The notes under the pieces were generated by a model. The model was given only the letters and a program-made list of their open reading frames with translations, was not told where the DNA came from and did no database searches. From NCBI RefSeq assembly GCF_030295325.1, contig NZ_AP027059.1, positions 1,546,637 to 1,610,636 of the forward strand: a stretch of DNA of 64,000 nt, read 5' to 3'. Shown piece after piece: positions 27,385-35,424 of the stretch (positions are counted from its first letter, which is position 1; the number at the start of each line of letters is the position of its first letter). The translations under genes and the position numbers were made by a program. Source of the DNA: Haliovirga abyssi (GTDB taxonomy: Bacteria > Fusobacteriota > Fusobacteriia > Fusobacteriales > Haliovirgaceae).

Positions 27385-27463
27385 CCGTTCAACTCCTTAT
27401 TATTTGTTTTATTATTATTATTATTAAAAAATAAAATCTGAACCACTATATAATTTCACTACT

Positions 27464-27493
27464 ATAGTAATACATTTCTTTATGTTTTGTCAA
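27464..27493 (-). promoter_or_regulatory. Promoter of purD
   Basis: TTGACA (27488-27493) and TACTAT (27464-27469) on the minus strand, spacing 18 nt, about 80 nt before the start codon. The leader contains a short run of TTA/ATT triplets but no purine riboswitch that I can recognise. Confidence 0.6.
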
Positions 27494-27508
27494 TAGTTTT
27501 AATAAAAA

Positions 27509-27640
27509 AATAAGCTACGCTTCATAATGTAAAGCATAAATGTTTTTCAAAATTTTTGGCTTCTGAAAAATTTCGCTTTGAAAAATTGCATATTTCAAAA
27601 AAACGGCGTAGCTTATTTTCTGAATAAATTTATACTTTTC
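27509..27640. repeat. Family B palindromic repeat, intact reference copy
   Basis: ATAAGCTACGC at the left end and GCGTAGCTTAT at the right are perfect 11-bp inverted ends about 107 bp apart. Inside, TTTTTCAAAATTTTT faces AAAAATTTCGCTTTGAAAAA with a small bulge. A conserved tail TTTCTGAATAAATTTATAC extends beyond the right end. It lies between the purD promoter and the terminator of the 5'-nucleotidase gene. Confidence 0.88.
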
Positions 27641-27649
27641 TAGTAAAGA

Positions 27650-27678
27650 AAAAAAAGAGAAGCTAAAAAGCTTCTCTT
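27650..27678 (-). terminator. Terminator after the 5'-nucleotidase gene
   Basis: Perfect stem AGAGAAGCT/AGCTTCTCT (27656-27677) followed by T-rich sequence on the minus strand. Confidence 0.82.
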
Positions 27679-27696
27679 CAAAAATCAAATATATGA

Positions 27697-29271
27697 TTAT
27701 TTTATTATTGTATTTCTAACTTCTAATTTATAATTGTCTCCATCAATTAATTTTATTTTTTTGATGTAATCAGCAACTAAATCAGCTAATACATATCCTG
27801 TATCCATTCTATTTTGACCTACAGTTAATGTTTTATATCCATCTCCACCATTAGCCATATAATCATTTGCTGCTACAGAGTACATTTTATTTAATTCTAA
27901 AGCTTCTCCATTTACTTTTACATTTTCAACTTTTCCTTTGTTATTTGTCCAAGTAAGTCCAGCTGTATGTAAATGAGCTCCAATAGTTTCAGGTAATCCT
28001 GCTGCATAATTTAATACAGCCATTACTTCTTTTCCTGTCATATTCATTTTAAATACAGTGTTTCCAAAAGGTAATACTGTCAATACATCTCTATATGATA
28101 TTTTTCCAGGATTAATATCAGCTCTTATTCCACCACCGTTTTGCAATGCAATATCAGCTTTTGTAAAATCTTTTATTGAATCTGTAATAATTTCTGCTAA
28201 AAGATTGTCTTTAGTTTCTGCAGTTCCATGAGAAAGAAGTATTTTTGTTTCTCCTATAGGTTTGTTTAACCCTTTTCCAGCTTCTGCTTTATATTTATCT
28301 AACATATCTTTTACAGCTTTATCTTCAGGTATTACATCTCCAATTGGATAATATTTATATTTTTTTATTTTTTTACCATCTTTTTCAACATAATATTTTT
28401 CTCTTTTTTTGAAGTTTATTTTTATTAATTTACCATTATAACTTACAATTTTTTTATTTTCTATATCCAAATCTAATCTTCCTAAAAATTTACCCCAAGA
28501 AGACGCTTGTACAATTATGCTTCCATTTACCTCAACTGGTTTATCTAATTCAGTATGAGTATGTCCATCAACAATAACTATTCCTGAAACAGCTTGTGCC
28601 AATTGTCTACTTCCTGCATATTTCTCTCTTTTATCTGTAAAATATCCTAAATGAGATAAAACTATTATTAAATCAGGATTATATGTTCTTTCTAATAAAG
28701 CTTTATATCTTTTTACATATTGAATTGGATCTCTAAAATCTAAATCTCCTACATGTTTAGGATTTCCAATCTCTTCTGTAGATTGAGTTGTTACTCCAAT
28801 AACAGCAACTTTTAAATTTCCAACTTTCATTGTTGTATATGGTTGAAAATATGGTAATATATCTCCTTTTTTAAATATATTACAAGATAAAAATGGAAAA
28901 TCTGCCCATTTCATTTGTTTTTTTAATACATCTCTTGTATGATCAAATTCATGATTCCCTATTGCTACTGCATTTAGTCCCATCATATTTAAAGCTTCAA
29001 TATCTGGTTTTGCGTTTAATAAATCTGATTCAGGCATTCCTGTATTTATATCTCCTGCATGTAAAAATAAAGTATTTGGATTTTCTTTTTTTATCTCTTT
29101 TACTTTTGTAGCTATAGCTGCAAATCCACCTATATTCGGCATAGGATAACTAAAATATGGCCATGCATGACCATGCGTGTCATTAAGATGAAGAATTGTA
29201 ATTTTCTCCGAAAATGCTCCTACTGTTACTACCAACATTGCTAATAATGCTACTAAAAATCTCTTTTTCAT
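27697..29271 (-). CDS. Secreted bifunctional 5'-nucleotidase / UDP-sugar hydrolase family protein
   Basis: The 524-residue protein has a signal peptide (residues 1-18, cleavage likely after AFSE or nearby). The N-terminal metallophosphatase domain has HLNDTHGHAW, AGDINTG, GNHEFDHT, LSHLG and DGHTHTEL, giving the two-metal site. The C-terminal substrate domain has NGGGIRAD and NDYMANGGDGYKTL. It matches UshA/YfkN-like enzymes that release nucleosides or sugar phosphates outside the cytoplasm. There is no lipobox or LPxTG anchor. AGGAGG precedes the ATG. Confidence 0.93.
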   Translation of the reverse strand: MKKRFLVALLAMLVVTVGAFSEKITILHLNDTHGHAWPYFSYPMPNIGGFAAIATKVKEIKKENPNTLFLHAGDINTGMPESDLLNAKPDIEALNMMGLNAVAIGNHEFDHTRDVLKKQMKWADFPFLSCNIFKKGDILPYFQPYTTMKVGNLKVAVIGVTTQSTEEIGNPKHVGDLDFRDPIQYVKRYKALLERTYNPDLIIVLSHLGYFTDKREKYAGSRQLAQAVSGIVIVDGHTHTELDKPVEVNGSIIVQASSWGKFLGRLDLDIENKKIVSYNGKLIKINFKKREKYYVEKDGKKIKKYKYYPIGDVIPEDKAVKDMLDKYKAEAGKGLNKPIGETKILLSHGTAETKDNLLAEIITDSIKDFTKADIALQNGGGIRADINPGKISYRDVLTVLPFGNTVFKMNMTGKEVMAVLNYAAGLPETIGAHLHTAGLTWTNNKGKVENVKVNGEALELNKMYSVAANDYMANGGDGYKTLTVGQNRMDTGYVLADLVADYIKKIKLIDGDNYKLEVRNTIIK

Positions 29272-29398
29272 TGTAAAACCTCCTATATTAGTATTTTATA
29301 GTAAAAGGTTACCATCTTTTGAGCAAAAAGTCAACTTTTTATAAAATATTTTCTTCTATTTTTTTCATTAAAAAAAAGCTTTAAATCTGTTGCGTTCA

Positions 29399-29469
29399 TT
29401 GACCTAAATCAAGTATACAATATCTATATTAATCTCTGTGTTGAAATAAGAAACAGTATATGATATAAT
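29399..29469 (+). promoter_or_regulatory. Promoter of the DUF2914-rseC operon with FNR-like box
   Basis: TTGAAA (29441-29446) and TATAAT (29464-29469) are 17 nt apart on the plus strand. Upstream, TTGACCTAAATCAA (29399-29412) differs from the FNR consensus TTGAT-N4-ATCAA at only one base. Its centre is about -70 from the predicted start, a position seen for class I activation. It might also serve the divergent 5'-nucleotidase gene. FNR/CRP-family control is inferred, and no regulator gene is in the window. Confidence 0.7.
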
Positions 29470-29503
29470 ATATTATAATATAATTTATAAGGAGGTGTTG
29501 GTA

Positions 29504-29932
29504 ATGAAAAAGGTTGTTTTATTGTTGCTTTTATTAAGCTTTTCAGTTGTAATGAACGCTCAAGAAAACCTTTTCAAGGAAATTAAAGTAAAAAAGGCTA
29601 TTCTATGTGAAAACGTCAAAGACAGAGCCCCTATTAAAGAAACAGACTCTTTTTTCAAAGGAGAGCGTGGATGGTTATTTTCTAAAATAGAAGGTACTGG
29701 AAAAAAAGATTATATTTTTCATATCTGGTATCATTATAATGAAGATAATTCAAAAAAAGTAATCGCAAAAATCAAATTAAATATAAACGGTTATCAATGG
29801 AGAACGTGGTCTAATAAATATTTAGCTCTTTCTGGAAAATGGGAAGTTGTAATTTTAGATTCTAAAGGCAATCAATTAGATTCAAAAGAATTTTATGTTT
29901 TAGAAAAGGAGAATAACAACAATGAAAAGTAG
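29504..29932 (+). CDS. Secreted DUF2914-domain protein
   Basis: A 142-residue protein with a signal peptide (cleavage likely after MNAQ, about residue 19). The DUF2914 pattern follows: KKAILCENV, GWLFSKIEG, FHIWYHY, INGYQWRTWSNKYL and GKWEVVILDSKGNQL. The domain is a small beta-sandwich of unknown function, often exported. I choose ATG 29504 because AAGGAGG lies 9 nt upstream; the GTG at 29495 is inside it. The end overlaps rseC by 11 nt, so the two are co-translated. Confidence 0.8.
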   Translation: MKKVVLLLLLLSFSVVMNAQENLFKEIKVKKAILCENVKDRAPIKETDSFFKGERGWLFSKIEGTGKKDYIFHIWYHYNEDNSKKVIAKIKLNINGYQWRTWSNKYLALSGKWEVVILDSKGNQLDSKEFYVLEKENNNNEK

Positions 29933-30341
29933 TGGTATAATTCAAGAAATCAAAGGAAACAAAGCAAAAGTATTAATGTATAAATCATCCTCTTGTGGTG
30001 GTTGTAAAACTTGTACAGAGGGTAGTAGATTTGCAGGAGAGTTTGAATTTATAATTGATGCTCCTGTAAAAAAAGATGAAGTTATATATTTCGAGTTAGA
30101 TGATAATAAAATATTAAATTTAGGTTTTTTATTTTATATTTTCCCTGTTATATTTTTGTTCATAGGATATTTCATCTCTACATATTTTACAGAAAAAGAA
30201 GCTTTTAGAGTTTTGATAAGTTTTATAAGTTTCGCTGTATCTTTTTTCATAATATTTTTAATTGATAAATTCGTAGGAGAGAAATTTATCAAACAAATAA
30301 AAATCTCTGATGTATTTAAAAGTGATGAATTTTGTAAATAA
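29922..30341 (+). CDS. RseC/MucC-family membrane protein (SoxR-reducing system)
   Basis: The 139-residue protein has the RseC_MucC plan: an N-terminal beta domain with a cysteine cluster CGGCKTC (about residues 25-31), then two membrane segments (about 65-85 and 93-112). RseC-family proteins are tied to SoxR reduction and to the Rnf electron-transport complex, and the Cys cluster suggests a redox or metal role. In Fusobacteria and Clostridia an Rnf link is plausible, but no rnf gene is here. It is the second gene behind an FNR-like promoter. Confidence 0.85.
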   Translation: MKSSGIIQEIKGNKAKVLMYKSSSCGGCKTCTEGSRFAGEFEFIIDAPVKKDEVIYFELDDNKILNLGFLFYIFPVIFLFIGYFISTYFTEKEAFRVLISFISFAVSFFIIFLIDKFVGEKFIKQIKISDVFKSDEFCK

Positions 30342-30405
30342 GTACCCCTTTGAAAAGCACATTTTAATTTAGTTAAAAATGTATAACGATTTTAGAAAAA
30401 TACTT

Positions 30406-30451
30406 AAATTAAAAAAGTCATAACTAAAAATAGTTATGACTTTTTTAATTT
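30406..30451. terminator. Bidirectional terminator between rseC and rpsI
   Basis: A perfect 21-bp stem closes on a 4-nt loop (30427-30430). A-runs and T-runs at the base let it stop transcription from both sides. The inner part of the stem reads GTCATAACTA/TAGTTATGAC. Confidence 0.85.
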
Positions 30452-30464
30452 AAAACATCTTATC

Positions 30465-30495
30465 ATAAAAAAATGCAAGGCATATAGCCTTGCAT
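30465..30495 (-). terminator. Terminator after rpsI
   Basis: Perfect stem ATGCAAGGC/GCCTTGCAT with loop ATATA, then a T-run on the minus strand. Confidence 0.85.
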
Positions 30496-30502
30496 AAAAT
30501 TT

Positions 30503-30901
30503 TTATCTTTTTGAAAATTGTGGACTTCTTCTTGCTTTCTTTCTTCCATATTTTTTTCTTTCTACCATTCTTGAATCTCTTGTTAAGAATCCTGCTTCTC
30601 TCAACACTTTTCTTAAAGTTTCATCATTTAATAATAGTGCTCTTGATATTCCATGTCTTATAGCTCCTGCTTGACCTGAAATTCCTCCACCTTTTACATT
30701 AACCAATACTTGAAATTTATTTAATGTATCTGTTAATTCTAAAGGTTGTTTAACTATCATAGATAATATTTCTCTTCCACCGAAATAATCTGCCATCTCT
30801 TTGCCATTTATAACAATCCCGCTTTCGCCAGGTATTAATCTAACTCTTGCAGTCGATGTTTTTCTTCTTCCTGTACCCCAAATTTGAATTCTTTCTGCCA
30901 C
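30503..30901 (-). CDS. rpsI: 30S ribosomal protein S9
   Basis: S9 is 132 residues, with the N-terminal [15 protein letters not shown], the central [20 protein letters not shown] and the basic tail ending in SKR that reaches toward P-site tRNA. It follows rplM by 13 nt in the usual rplM-rpsI operon, with AAGGAGGTC before the start. Confidence 0.97.
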   Translation of the reverse strand: MAERIQIWGTGRRKTSTARVRLIPGESGIVINGKEMADYFGGREILSMIVKQPLELTDTLNKFQVLVNVKGGGISGQAGAIRHGISRALLLNDETLRKVLREAGFLTRDSRMVERKKYGRKKARRSPQFSKR

Positions 30902-30914
30902 TTATCTGACCTCC

Positions 30915-31343
30915 TTAAAGTTCTATCTTTTCAGGCTTTTGAGCCATATGAGGATGACTTGGTCCAGCAAATACTTTTAATTTTGTAAGCATTTGATTCC
31001 CCAATTTACTTTTTGGTAACATTCTCTTAACTGCCAACATAATAACTTCTTCTGGTTTCTTTGATATTACTTCTGCCAAAGTTCTATCTCTTAATCCCCC
31101 TGGATAACCACTATGGTTATAATATATTTTGTCATTTAATTTTGCACCTGTAACAACTATTTTTTCAGCATTTACAACTACTACAAAGTCTCCATTATCT
31201 ACATGTGGTGTATAAGTAGGCTTCTTTTTTCCCATTAGCATCATAGCTATTTCTGTAGCCATTCTTCCTAATATTTTTCCTTCAGCATCTACTTCATACC
31301 ATTTTCTATCTGTATCTTCTTTTCTAAGCATGAAAGTTTTCAA
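30915..31343 (-). CDS. rplM: 50S ribosomal protein L13
   Basis: L13 is 142 residues with [17 protein letters not shown] at the start, [15 protein letters not shown] in the middle and [15 protein letters not shown] near the end. The start is TTG 31343, 7 nt after GGAGG; family alignment (MKTFM at the start) supports it over the internal ATG. Its leader begins with a short hairpin described separately. Confidence 0.96.
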   Translation of the reverse strand: MKTFMLRKEDTDRKWYEVDAEGKILGRMATEIAMMLMGKKKPTYTPHVDNGDFVVVVNAEKIVVTGAKLNDKIYYNHSGYPGGLRDRTLAEVISKKPEEVIMLAVKRMLPKSKLGNQMLTKLKVFAGPSHPHMAQKPEKIEL

Positions 31344-31382
31344 TTGTTTCCCTCCTTAAATTTTCTTTGTTACGTTACGGGA

Positions 31383-31434
31383 ACCTTTGTGGGAAAGGTC
31401 TATTAATTTTACTATATTTACTATGCTTTGTCAA
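31383..31434 (-). promoter_or_regulatory. rplM-rpsI promoter and possible L13 leader hairpin
   Basis: TTGACA (31429-31434) and TAAAAT (31406-31411) are 17 nt apart on the minus strand. Transcription should begin near 31399, and the very first bases form the stem ACCTTT/AAAGGT (31383-31399) with loop CCCAC, followed by TCCCGTAACG. Ribosomal-protein leaders that bind L13 are known in other bacteria; whether this is one is not proven here. Confidence 0.6.
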
Positions 31435-31490
31435 CCACTTTTTTTGAAAAATTAAATGAAATTCTAATATTTCAAAAATAAATTTAATAA

Positions 31491-31594
31491 TTAGGAATGG
31501 CTTAAAAATAACATTCCCATTTTGTTATAAAATACGCAATGTTTTAAGCGTTTTTATAACAAAATATGAGAACATTATTTTTTAAACGTTCCTT
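31491..31594. repeat. Family A repeat, intact copy (reverse orientation)
   Basis: This is the cleanest family A copy. Outer ends are TTAGGAATGGCTTAAAAATAA and TTATTTTTTAAACGTTCCTTAG cut to about 20 bases each. Inner arms are ATTTTGTTATAAAATACGC and GCGTTTTTATAACAAAAT with spacer AATGTTTTAA. It lies between the rplM promoter and the truB stop. Confidence 0.9.
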
Positions 31595-31607
31595 AGCAAC
31601 AATAAAA

Positions 31608-32471
31608 CTAAAAATATTTATATCCTTTTAATCTAAAATCTATAATTCTTCCTAATCCTATAAACTTATCTTCAAAATATACCCTGTATTTATTGTTATT
31701 CCAATCTTCCTTTACTACAGTATTTCCATTTTTAAATAATTTCAATTCTGTTTCATTCTCCAATGTTAAATTTTCAAATTCTGAAAATGCTTCCTCTACA
31801 TCAACTACAAATCCAAAATCATTATATAAAGCCATATCTTCTATCTTTGATAATGTAAAACTATTCTCAACTAAATATTCTCCTACGCTACTCCTTTGTA
31901 GCTCTGTCATTGTCCCATAACAGCCTAATTTTTCCCCTATATCATATATTAAAGTTCTAATATATGTCCCTTTTGATACTTTTGTCTCTATCATTACTTT
32001 TTTATCTTCAAATTTCAATAATTTTATATAGTCTATTTTTATTTTTCTAGCTTCTCTCTCAACTTCAATATTTTGTCTAGCTAATTCATATAATTTTTTA
32101 CCATTTATTTTTATTGCAGAATACATTGGCGGCACTTGCAACTGTTCTCCAACAAATTCAGATAATACTTTTTCTAATTTTTCTTTTTTTATTTCAAAAT
32201 TATCAACTTTTTTTATTATTTTTCCTTCTGTATCATAAGTATCTGTAGCATATCCTAATTCAAATTCTGCCCTATATACCTTTTCTTTTGCTTCTATATC
32301 TGATACTAATTTTGTTGCTTTACCAACACATACTACCAATACTCCTGTTGCCAATGGATCAAGTGTTCCTGTGTGTCCAATTTTTTTTTCATTTAATAAT
32401 TTTCTTAATTTTCTTATTACATCAAATGATGTTATCCCTTTAGGTTTATTTACATTAATTATCCCTATCAT
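31608..32471 (-). CDS. truB: tRNA pseudouridine(55) synthase
   Basis: TruB makes pseudouridine-55 in the T-loop of tRNAs. The catalytic Asp is in KIGHTGTLDPLATGVLVVC (about residue 38), with the KVYRAEFELGYATDTYDTEG segment and KGTYIRTLIYDIGEKLG (about 185). The 287-residue protein ends in a short PUA-like region. It overlaps the preceding PHP gene by four bases. The common rbfA/infB/ribF neighbours are absent. Confidence 0.94.
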   Translation of the reverse strand: MIGIINVNKPKGITSFDVIRKLRKLLNEKKIGHTGTLDPLATGVLVVCVGKATKLVSDIEAKEKVYRAEFELGYATDTYDTEGKIIKKVDNFEIKKEKLEKVLSEFVGEQLQVPPMYSAIKINGKKLYELARQNIEVEREARKIKIDYIKLLKFEDKKVMIETKVSKGTYIRTLIYDIGEKLGCYGTMTELQRSSVGEYLVENSFTLSKIEDMALYNDFGFVVDVEEAFSEFENLTLENETELKLFKNGNTVVKEDWNNNKYRVYFEDKFIGLGRIIDFRLKGYKYF

Positions 32472-33316
32472 AATTTTTCTATTATCCTCTTTCTATTTTC
32501 AAATCTCAAATATTCTGAATATCCAAAACTTTTTGCATATTCAGATGCTTGTTTTATATAATTTCCAGCATCTTCAGGTTTATGAGCATCCGAAGATAAT
32601 ATTATTGGCAAATCATATCTCTTTGCCATTTTCATAAATTCATTATATGGAGAAATCTCTTTTATTGGGTATCTATATAATGTTCCTGTATTTACATCTA
32701 CTGCCATATTGCTATTTTTTAATGCTAAAACTGCTCTTTCTATTAATTCTCTCATATCCTCTTTTGGAAAATACCCATACATCCTTAAATTAAATGGATG
32801 TCCCAATATATCATATAATCCGCTTTTTGCCACTTTCTCTATCTCTTCAACATATTTTTCATAAACATTATATATATCTTTATTATCCCACTCTTTTTTT
32901 ATTTGACTACTATCATAAGCCCATCCTTCTATAAAATGTATAGAAGTAATTAAATAATCGAAATTATATTTATCTAATATTTTTTTTACTCTATTTTGAT
33001 TTTGAAAATTACAAATTTCCATTCCAAATTTTACTGGGTATCCTTTTCCTTTTAGTTCATTTATAAATTTTTCATAATCAGATATATAACATTTAAATTT
33101 ATTTGTTTTCAACCATTTTTTTTGAAATTCTCCAATAAAACTATCATCTAATATCAAATCTTCATAATAAAGCTCTTCAAACTCTTTAAATCCATGACTA
33201 TGTTCAGAAATCCCAAGTTCTGATACACCTCTTTTTTTAGCTGCATCAAAAAAACCTTTTACCCATTCTTCATCATAACTTCCATATTCAAAATGCATAT
33301 GATAATCTGCTAACAT
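32468..33316 (-). CDS. PHP-domain phosphatase (histidinol-phosphatase-like)
   Basis: The 282-residue protein is a PHP-family metal phosphoesterase: DYHMHFEYGSYDEE at the start, ELGISEHSHGF (about 36), FGMEIC (about 97), TSIHFIEGWAYD, DILGHPFNLR and a final SSDAHKPEDAG (about 240). These supply the trinuclear metal ligands. HisK/HisJ histidinol phosphatases share this layout, but no his genes are nearby, so the substrate could be another phosphate ester. It is followed by truB with a four-base overlap. Confidence 0.85.
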   Translation of the reverse strand: MLADYHMHFEYGSYDEEWVKGFFDAAKKRGVSELGISEHSHGFKEFEELYYEDLILDDSFIGEFQKKWLKTNKFKCYISDYEKFINELKGKGYPVKFGMEICNFQNQNRVKKILDKYNFDYLITSIHFIEGWAYDSSQIKKEWDNKDIYNVYEKYVEEIEKVAKSGLYDILGHPFNLRMYGYFPKEDMRELIERAVLALKNSNMAVDVNTGTLYRYPIKEISPYNEFMKMAKRYDLPIILSSDAHKPEDAGNYIKQASEYAKSFGYSEYLRFENRKRIIEKL

Positions 33317-33319
33317 AAT

Positions 33320-34018
33320 TTATACACCTCTTTTTATTATTTCCAATACTTTTTTATAAACAATCCAGCTATTCTTATATTCAAATTGTATTGGGTAAAT
33401 CTCTACTCCACTTTTCAATGCTCTATAAAAATTTTCTGCAAATTCTACATCAGTCTCCCAATTAGGCATAAATTTTTCTGCTTTAGATAATACAAAAATA
33501 TACAAGCCTGCTCTTTCACCTTTTTCTTTTAATTCCATTAATTCTTTTAAATGTTTTACTCCACGTTTTGTTGGAGCATCAGGAAATATTGCTATTTCAT
33601 CTCTACTTAAAGTACAACCTTTTACTTCTATCCAAATATTTTTATTATCTTTTGTCACTAAATAATCTAATCTACTGTTTTTATACTTTACTTCTGCTCT
33701 TATTGTATCTAATTTTCCTAATTGATTTAGATTATTTATTAATAATTTATCTCCAATTTTTCTATGATATGCAGAATTTATCAATATCCATTCTTCATCT
33801 TTTTTAGCTGCAATAACATCCCAATTTGTTTTTCTATTGGGGTTAGCAGCTCTTTTTATTAATACTTTGTTACCTTTATATAAAAGTTCTTCTAATCTTC
33901 CTGGGTCATGAACGTGCACTAATTCTATTTTATCACCTAATTTAACTTCTGCTAAATATCTATTTGGTCTTGATAAAAACTCTCCTTCTTCATCCCAATC
34001 TATTTTTAAAATTCTCAT
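33320..34018 (-). CDS. sfsA: SfsA family protein (sugar fermentation stimulation)
   Basis: The 232-residue protein shows the SfsA pattern: FLSRPNRYLAEVKLG at the start, HVHDPGRLEELLYKGNKV, DYLVTKDNKNIWIEVKGCT (a PD-(D/E)xK nuclease-like core with Asp, Glu and Lys) and FPDAPTKRGVKHLKEL. SfsA was named from maltose fermentation in E. coli; a nucleic-acid-binding or nuclease role is likely but undefined. ATG 34018 is preferred, preceded by GAGGGG. It lies between larA and the PHP gene with short gaps. Confidence 0.92.
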   Translation of the reverse strand: MRILKIDWDEEGEFLSRPNRYLAEVKLGDKIELVHVHDPGRLEELLYKGNKVLIKRAANPNRKTNWDVIAAKKDEEWILINSAYHRKIGDKLLINNLNQLGKLDTIRAEVKYKNSRLDYLVTKDNKNIWIEVKGCTLSRDEIAIFPDAPTKRGVKHLKELMELKEKGERAGLYIFVLSKAEKFMPNWETDVEFAENFYRALKSGVEIYPIQFEYKNSWIVYKKVLEIIKRGV

Positions 34019-34033
34019 AGTTTTTCCCCTCAA

Positions 34034-35275
34034 TTATTCACTCAATAATGGTACTGTTAATGAACCATATGGCATAACTAATATTTTTGAATCTTTTCCT
34101 TTTTTTTCTAATGCTTTTTCTATTGCTTCATCTAAATTTTTAAATGGTTTTATATGAACTGCTTTTATCTCTTTTTCAGGTAATTCTGTTACTCCCCAAG
34201 TTTCAGCCCACATATTTATTTCTGCCATTTTACCTGCTTTATGATATCCTAATTTATAATCTTTTTTTATTTTATCTAGCACCTCTTTTGGCGTTCCACA
34301 AGAAGCCATTAAATCAAAAAAAGTTTTACCTCCAATTCCCATTCTACATTGAGATACAAAAATTAAAATTCCATTTTCTTTTAATGCTAATTTTCCATTA
34401 TCTATTGCTTTTTGAGATTGATATAAATCTATATCCATTGGATAAGGCGCTGCTGAAATAACAATATCCGCCTTTTCTTTAATTTCCACACAAAATACTT
34501 CATTTGCTTTATCTATTGCATTATAAAATGATTTTTCCAAATCTCCTGCTGTAAGTGCATATATATCATGTTCTCTATCTAACACTGTCATTATAGAAAA
34601 TATATCTATATCTTTTAATACTTTCATTGCATCCATCATATCCTCATGAACTGGATTTCCTTTTAATGATAATGCTTTTGCAGTTGAATTTAAAGCTAAT
34701 TTATGATTTTCAGTTATTGTTTCATATGATGCTACACCAGGTAAAAATCCTTTTCTTCCACCTGTATATCCTGCAAAATAGTGAGGTTCTACTGACCCTA
34801 TCACTATTACTTTTTTAGCTTTAGCAACTATTTCATTTATATACATAGGAGTTCCATTTTTAGATTCTCCTAGATATATCATTTCATCTTTTTTAGAATC
34901 ATGAGCCCATATTTTATCTGTTCCTTTTAATTCTCCATATATATCTTTTCCAAAAATAAATTCATATTCTTCATCGTTTGGAGCTCTATGTGCTCCTGTG
35001 GCAATTATAAATTGAAAGTTTTTACTCCTTAATTTAGGAAATATCTCTTTTAAAACTTTTATTGTTGGAGTTGGTCTTGTGCCATCATTTACAATTATAA
35101 CTATTTTTTCATTTGAATCTATAAATTCGTTAAATTTTTCTTTATTTAACACTTCTTTTATTTGTTTTGTAGAATTAGTTTTTTCTACACTATTTGGATA
35201 TAATATTTCTAATAAATTTTCCTCAGAAATATTCACTTCTAAATTATCTTTTCCATATGGTATCTTTACTTTCAT
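34034..35275 (-). CDS. larA: LarA-like nickel-pincer racemase
   Basis: The 413-residue protein has the LarA plan: ATGAHRAPNDEEY (about residue 95), the AHDSKKDEM segment, VEPHYFAGYTGGRKGFLPGV with the cofactor-binding Lys (about 172-190) and NHKLALN. LarA racemises lactate or related 2-hydroxy acids using a covalently bound nickel-pincer nucleotide. The cofactor-building genes larB, larC and larE are not adjacent. Substrate is unknown: many LarA homologues act on other hydroxy acids. Confidence 0.88.
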   Translation of the reverse strand: MKVKIPYGKDNLEVNISEENLLEILYPNSVEKTNSTKQIKEVLNKEKFNEFIDSNEKIVIIVNDGTRPTPTIKVLKEIFPKLRSKNFQFIIATGAHRAPNDEEYEFIFGKDIYGELKGTDKIWAHDSKKDEMIYLGESKNGTPMYINEIVAKAKKVIVIGSVEPHYFAGYTGGRKGFLPGVASYETITENHKLALNSTAKALSLKGNPVHEDMMDAMKVLKDIDIFSIMTVLDREHDIYALTAGDLEKSFYNAIDKANEVFCVEIKEKADIVISAAPYPMDIDLYQSQKAIDNGKLALKENGILIFVSQCRMGIGGKTFFDLMASCGTPKEVLDKIKKDYKLGYHKAGKMAEINMWAETWGVTELPEKEIKAVHIKPFKNLDEAIEKALEKKGKDSKILVMPYGSLTVPLLSE

Positions 35276-35322
35276 TCTTTATTTCTCCTCCATAAATTTT
35301 TTGAAATTTATTTATTCTCTAT

Positions 35323-35424
35323 TTAGGAACGGCTTAAAAATAACCTTATAATTTTGTTTTAAAATACGCAACAATTCAAGCGTTTTTATAACAAAATATA
35401 AAAAAATATTTTTTAACTATTCTT
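35323..35424. repeat. Family A repeat (reverse orientation)
   Basis: Left end TTAGGAACGGCTTAAAAATA, inner arms ATTTTGTTTTAAAATACGC and GCGTTTTTATAACAAAAT, right end ATTTTTTAACTATTCTTC. The right end contains the stop codon (35413-35415) and last codons of the GGDEF gene. Confidence 0.87.

Noticed and set aside
27406-27428. Short TTA/ATT triplet run in the purD leader as a phase-variation tract
   Set aside because: It is only about five or six triplets in an AT-rich genome and lies in a leader, not in a promoter spacer or coding frame.
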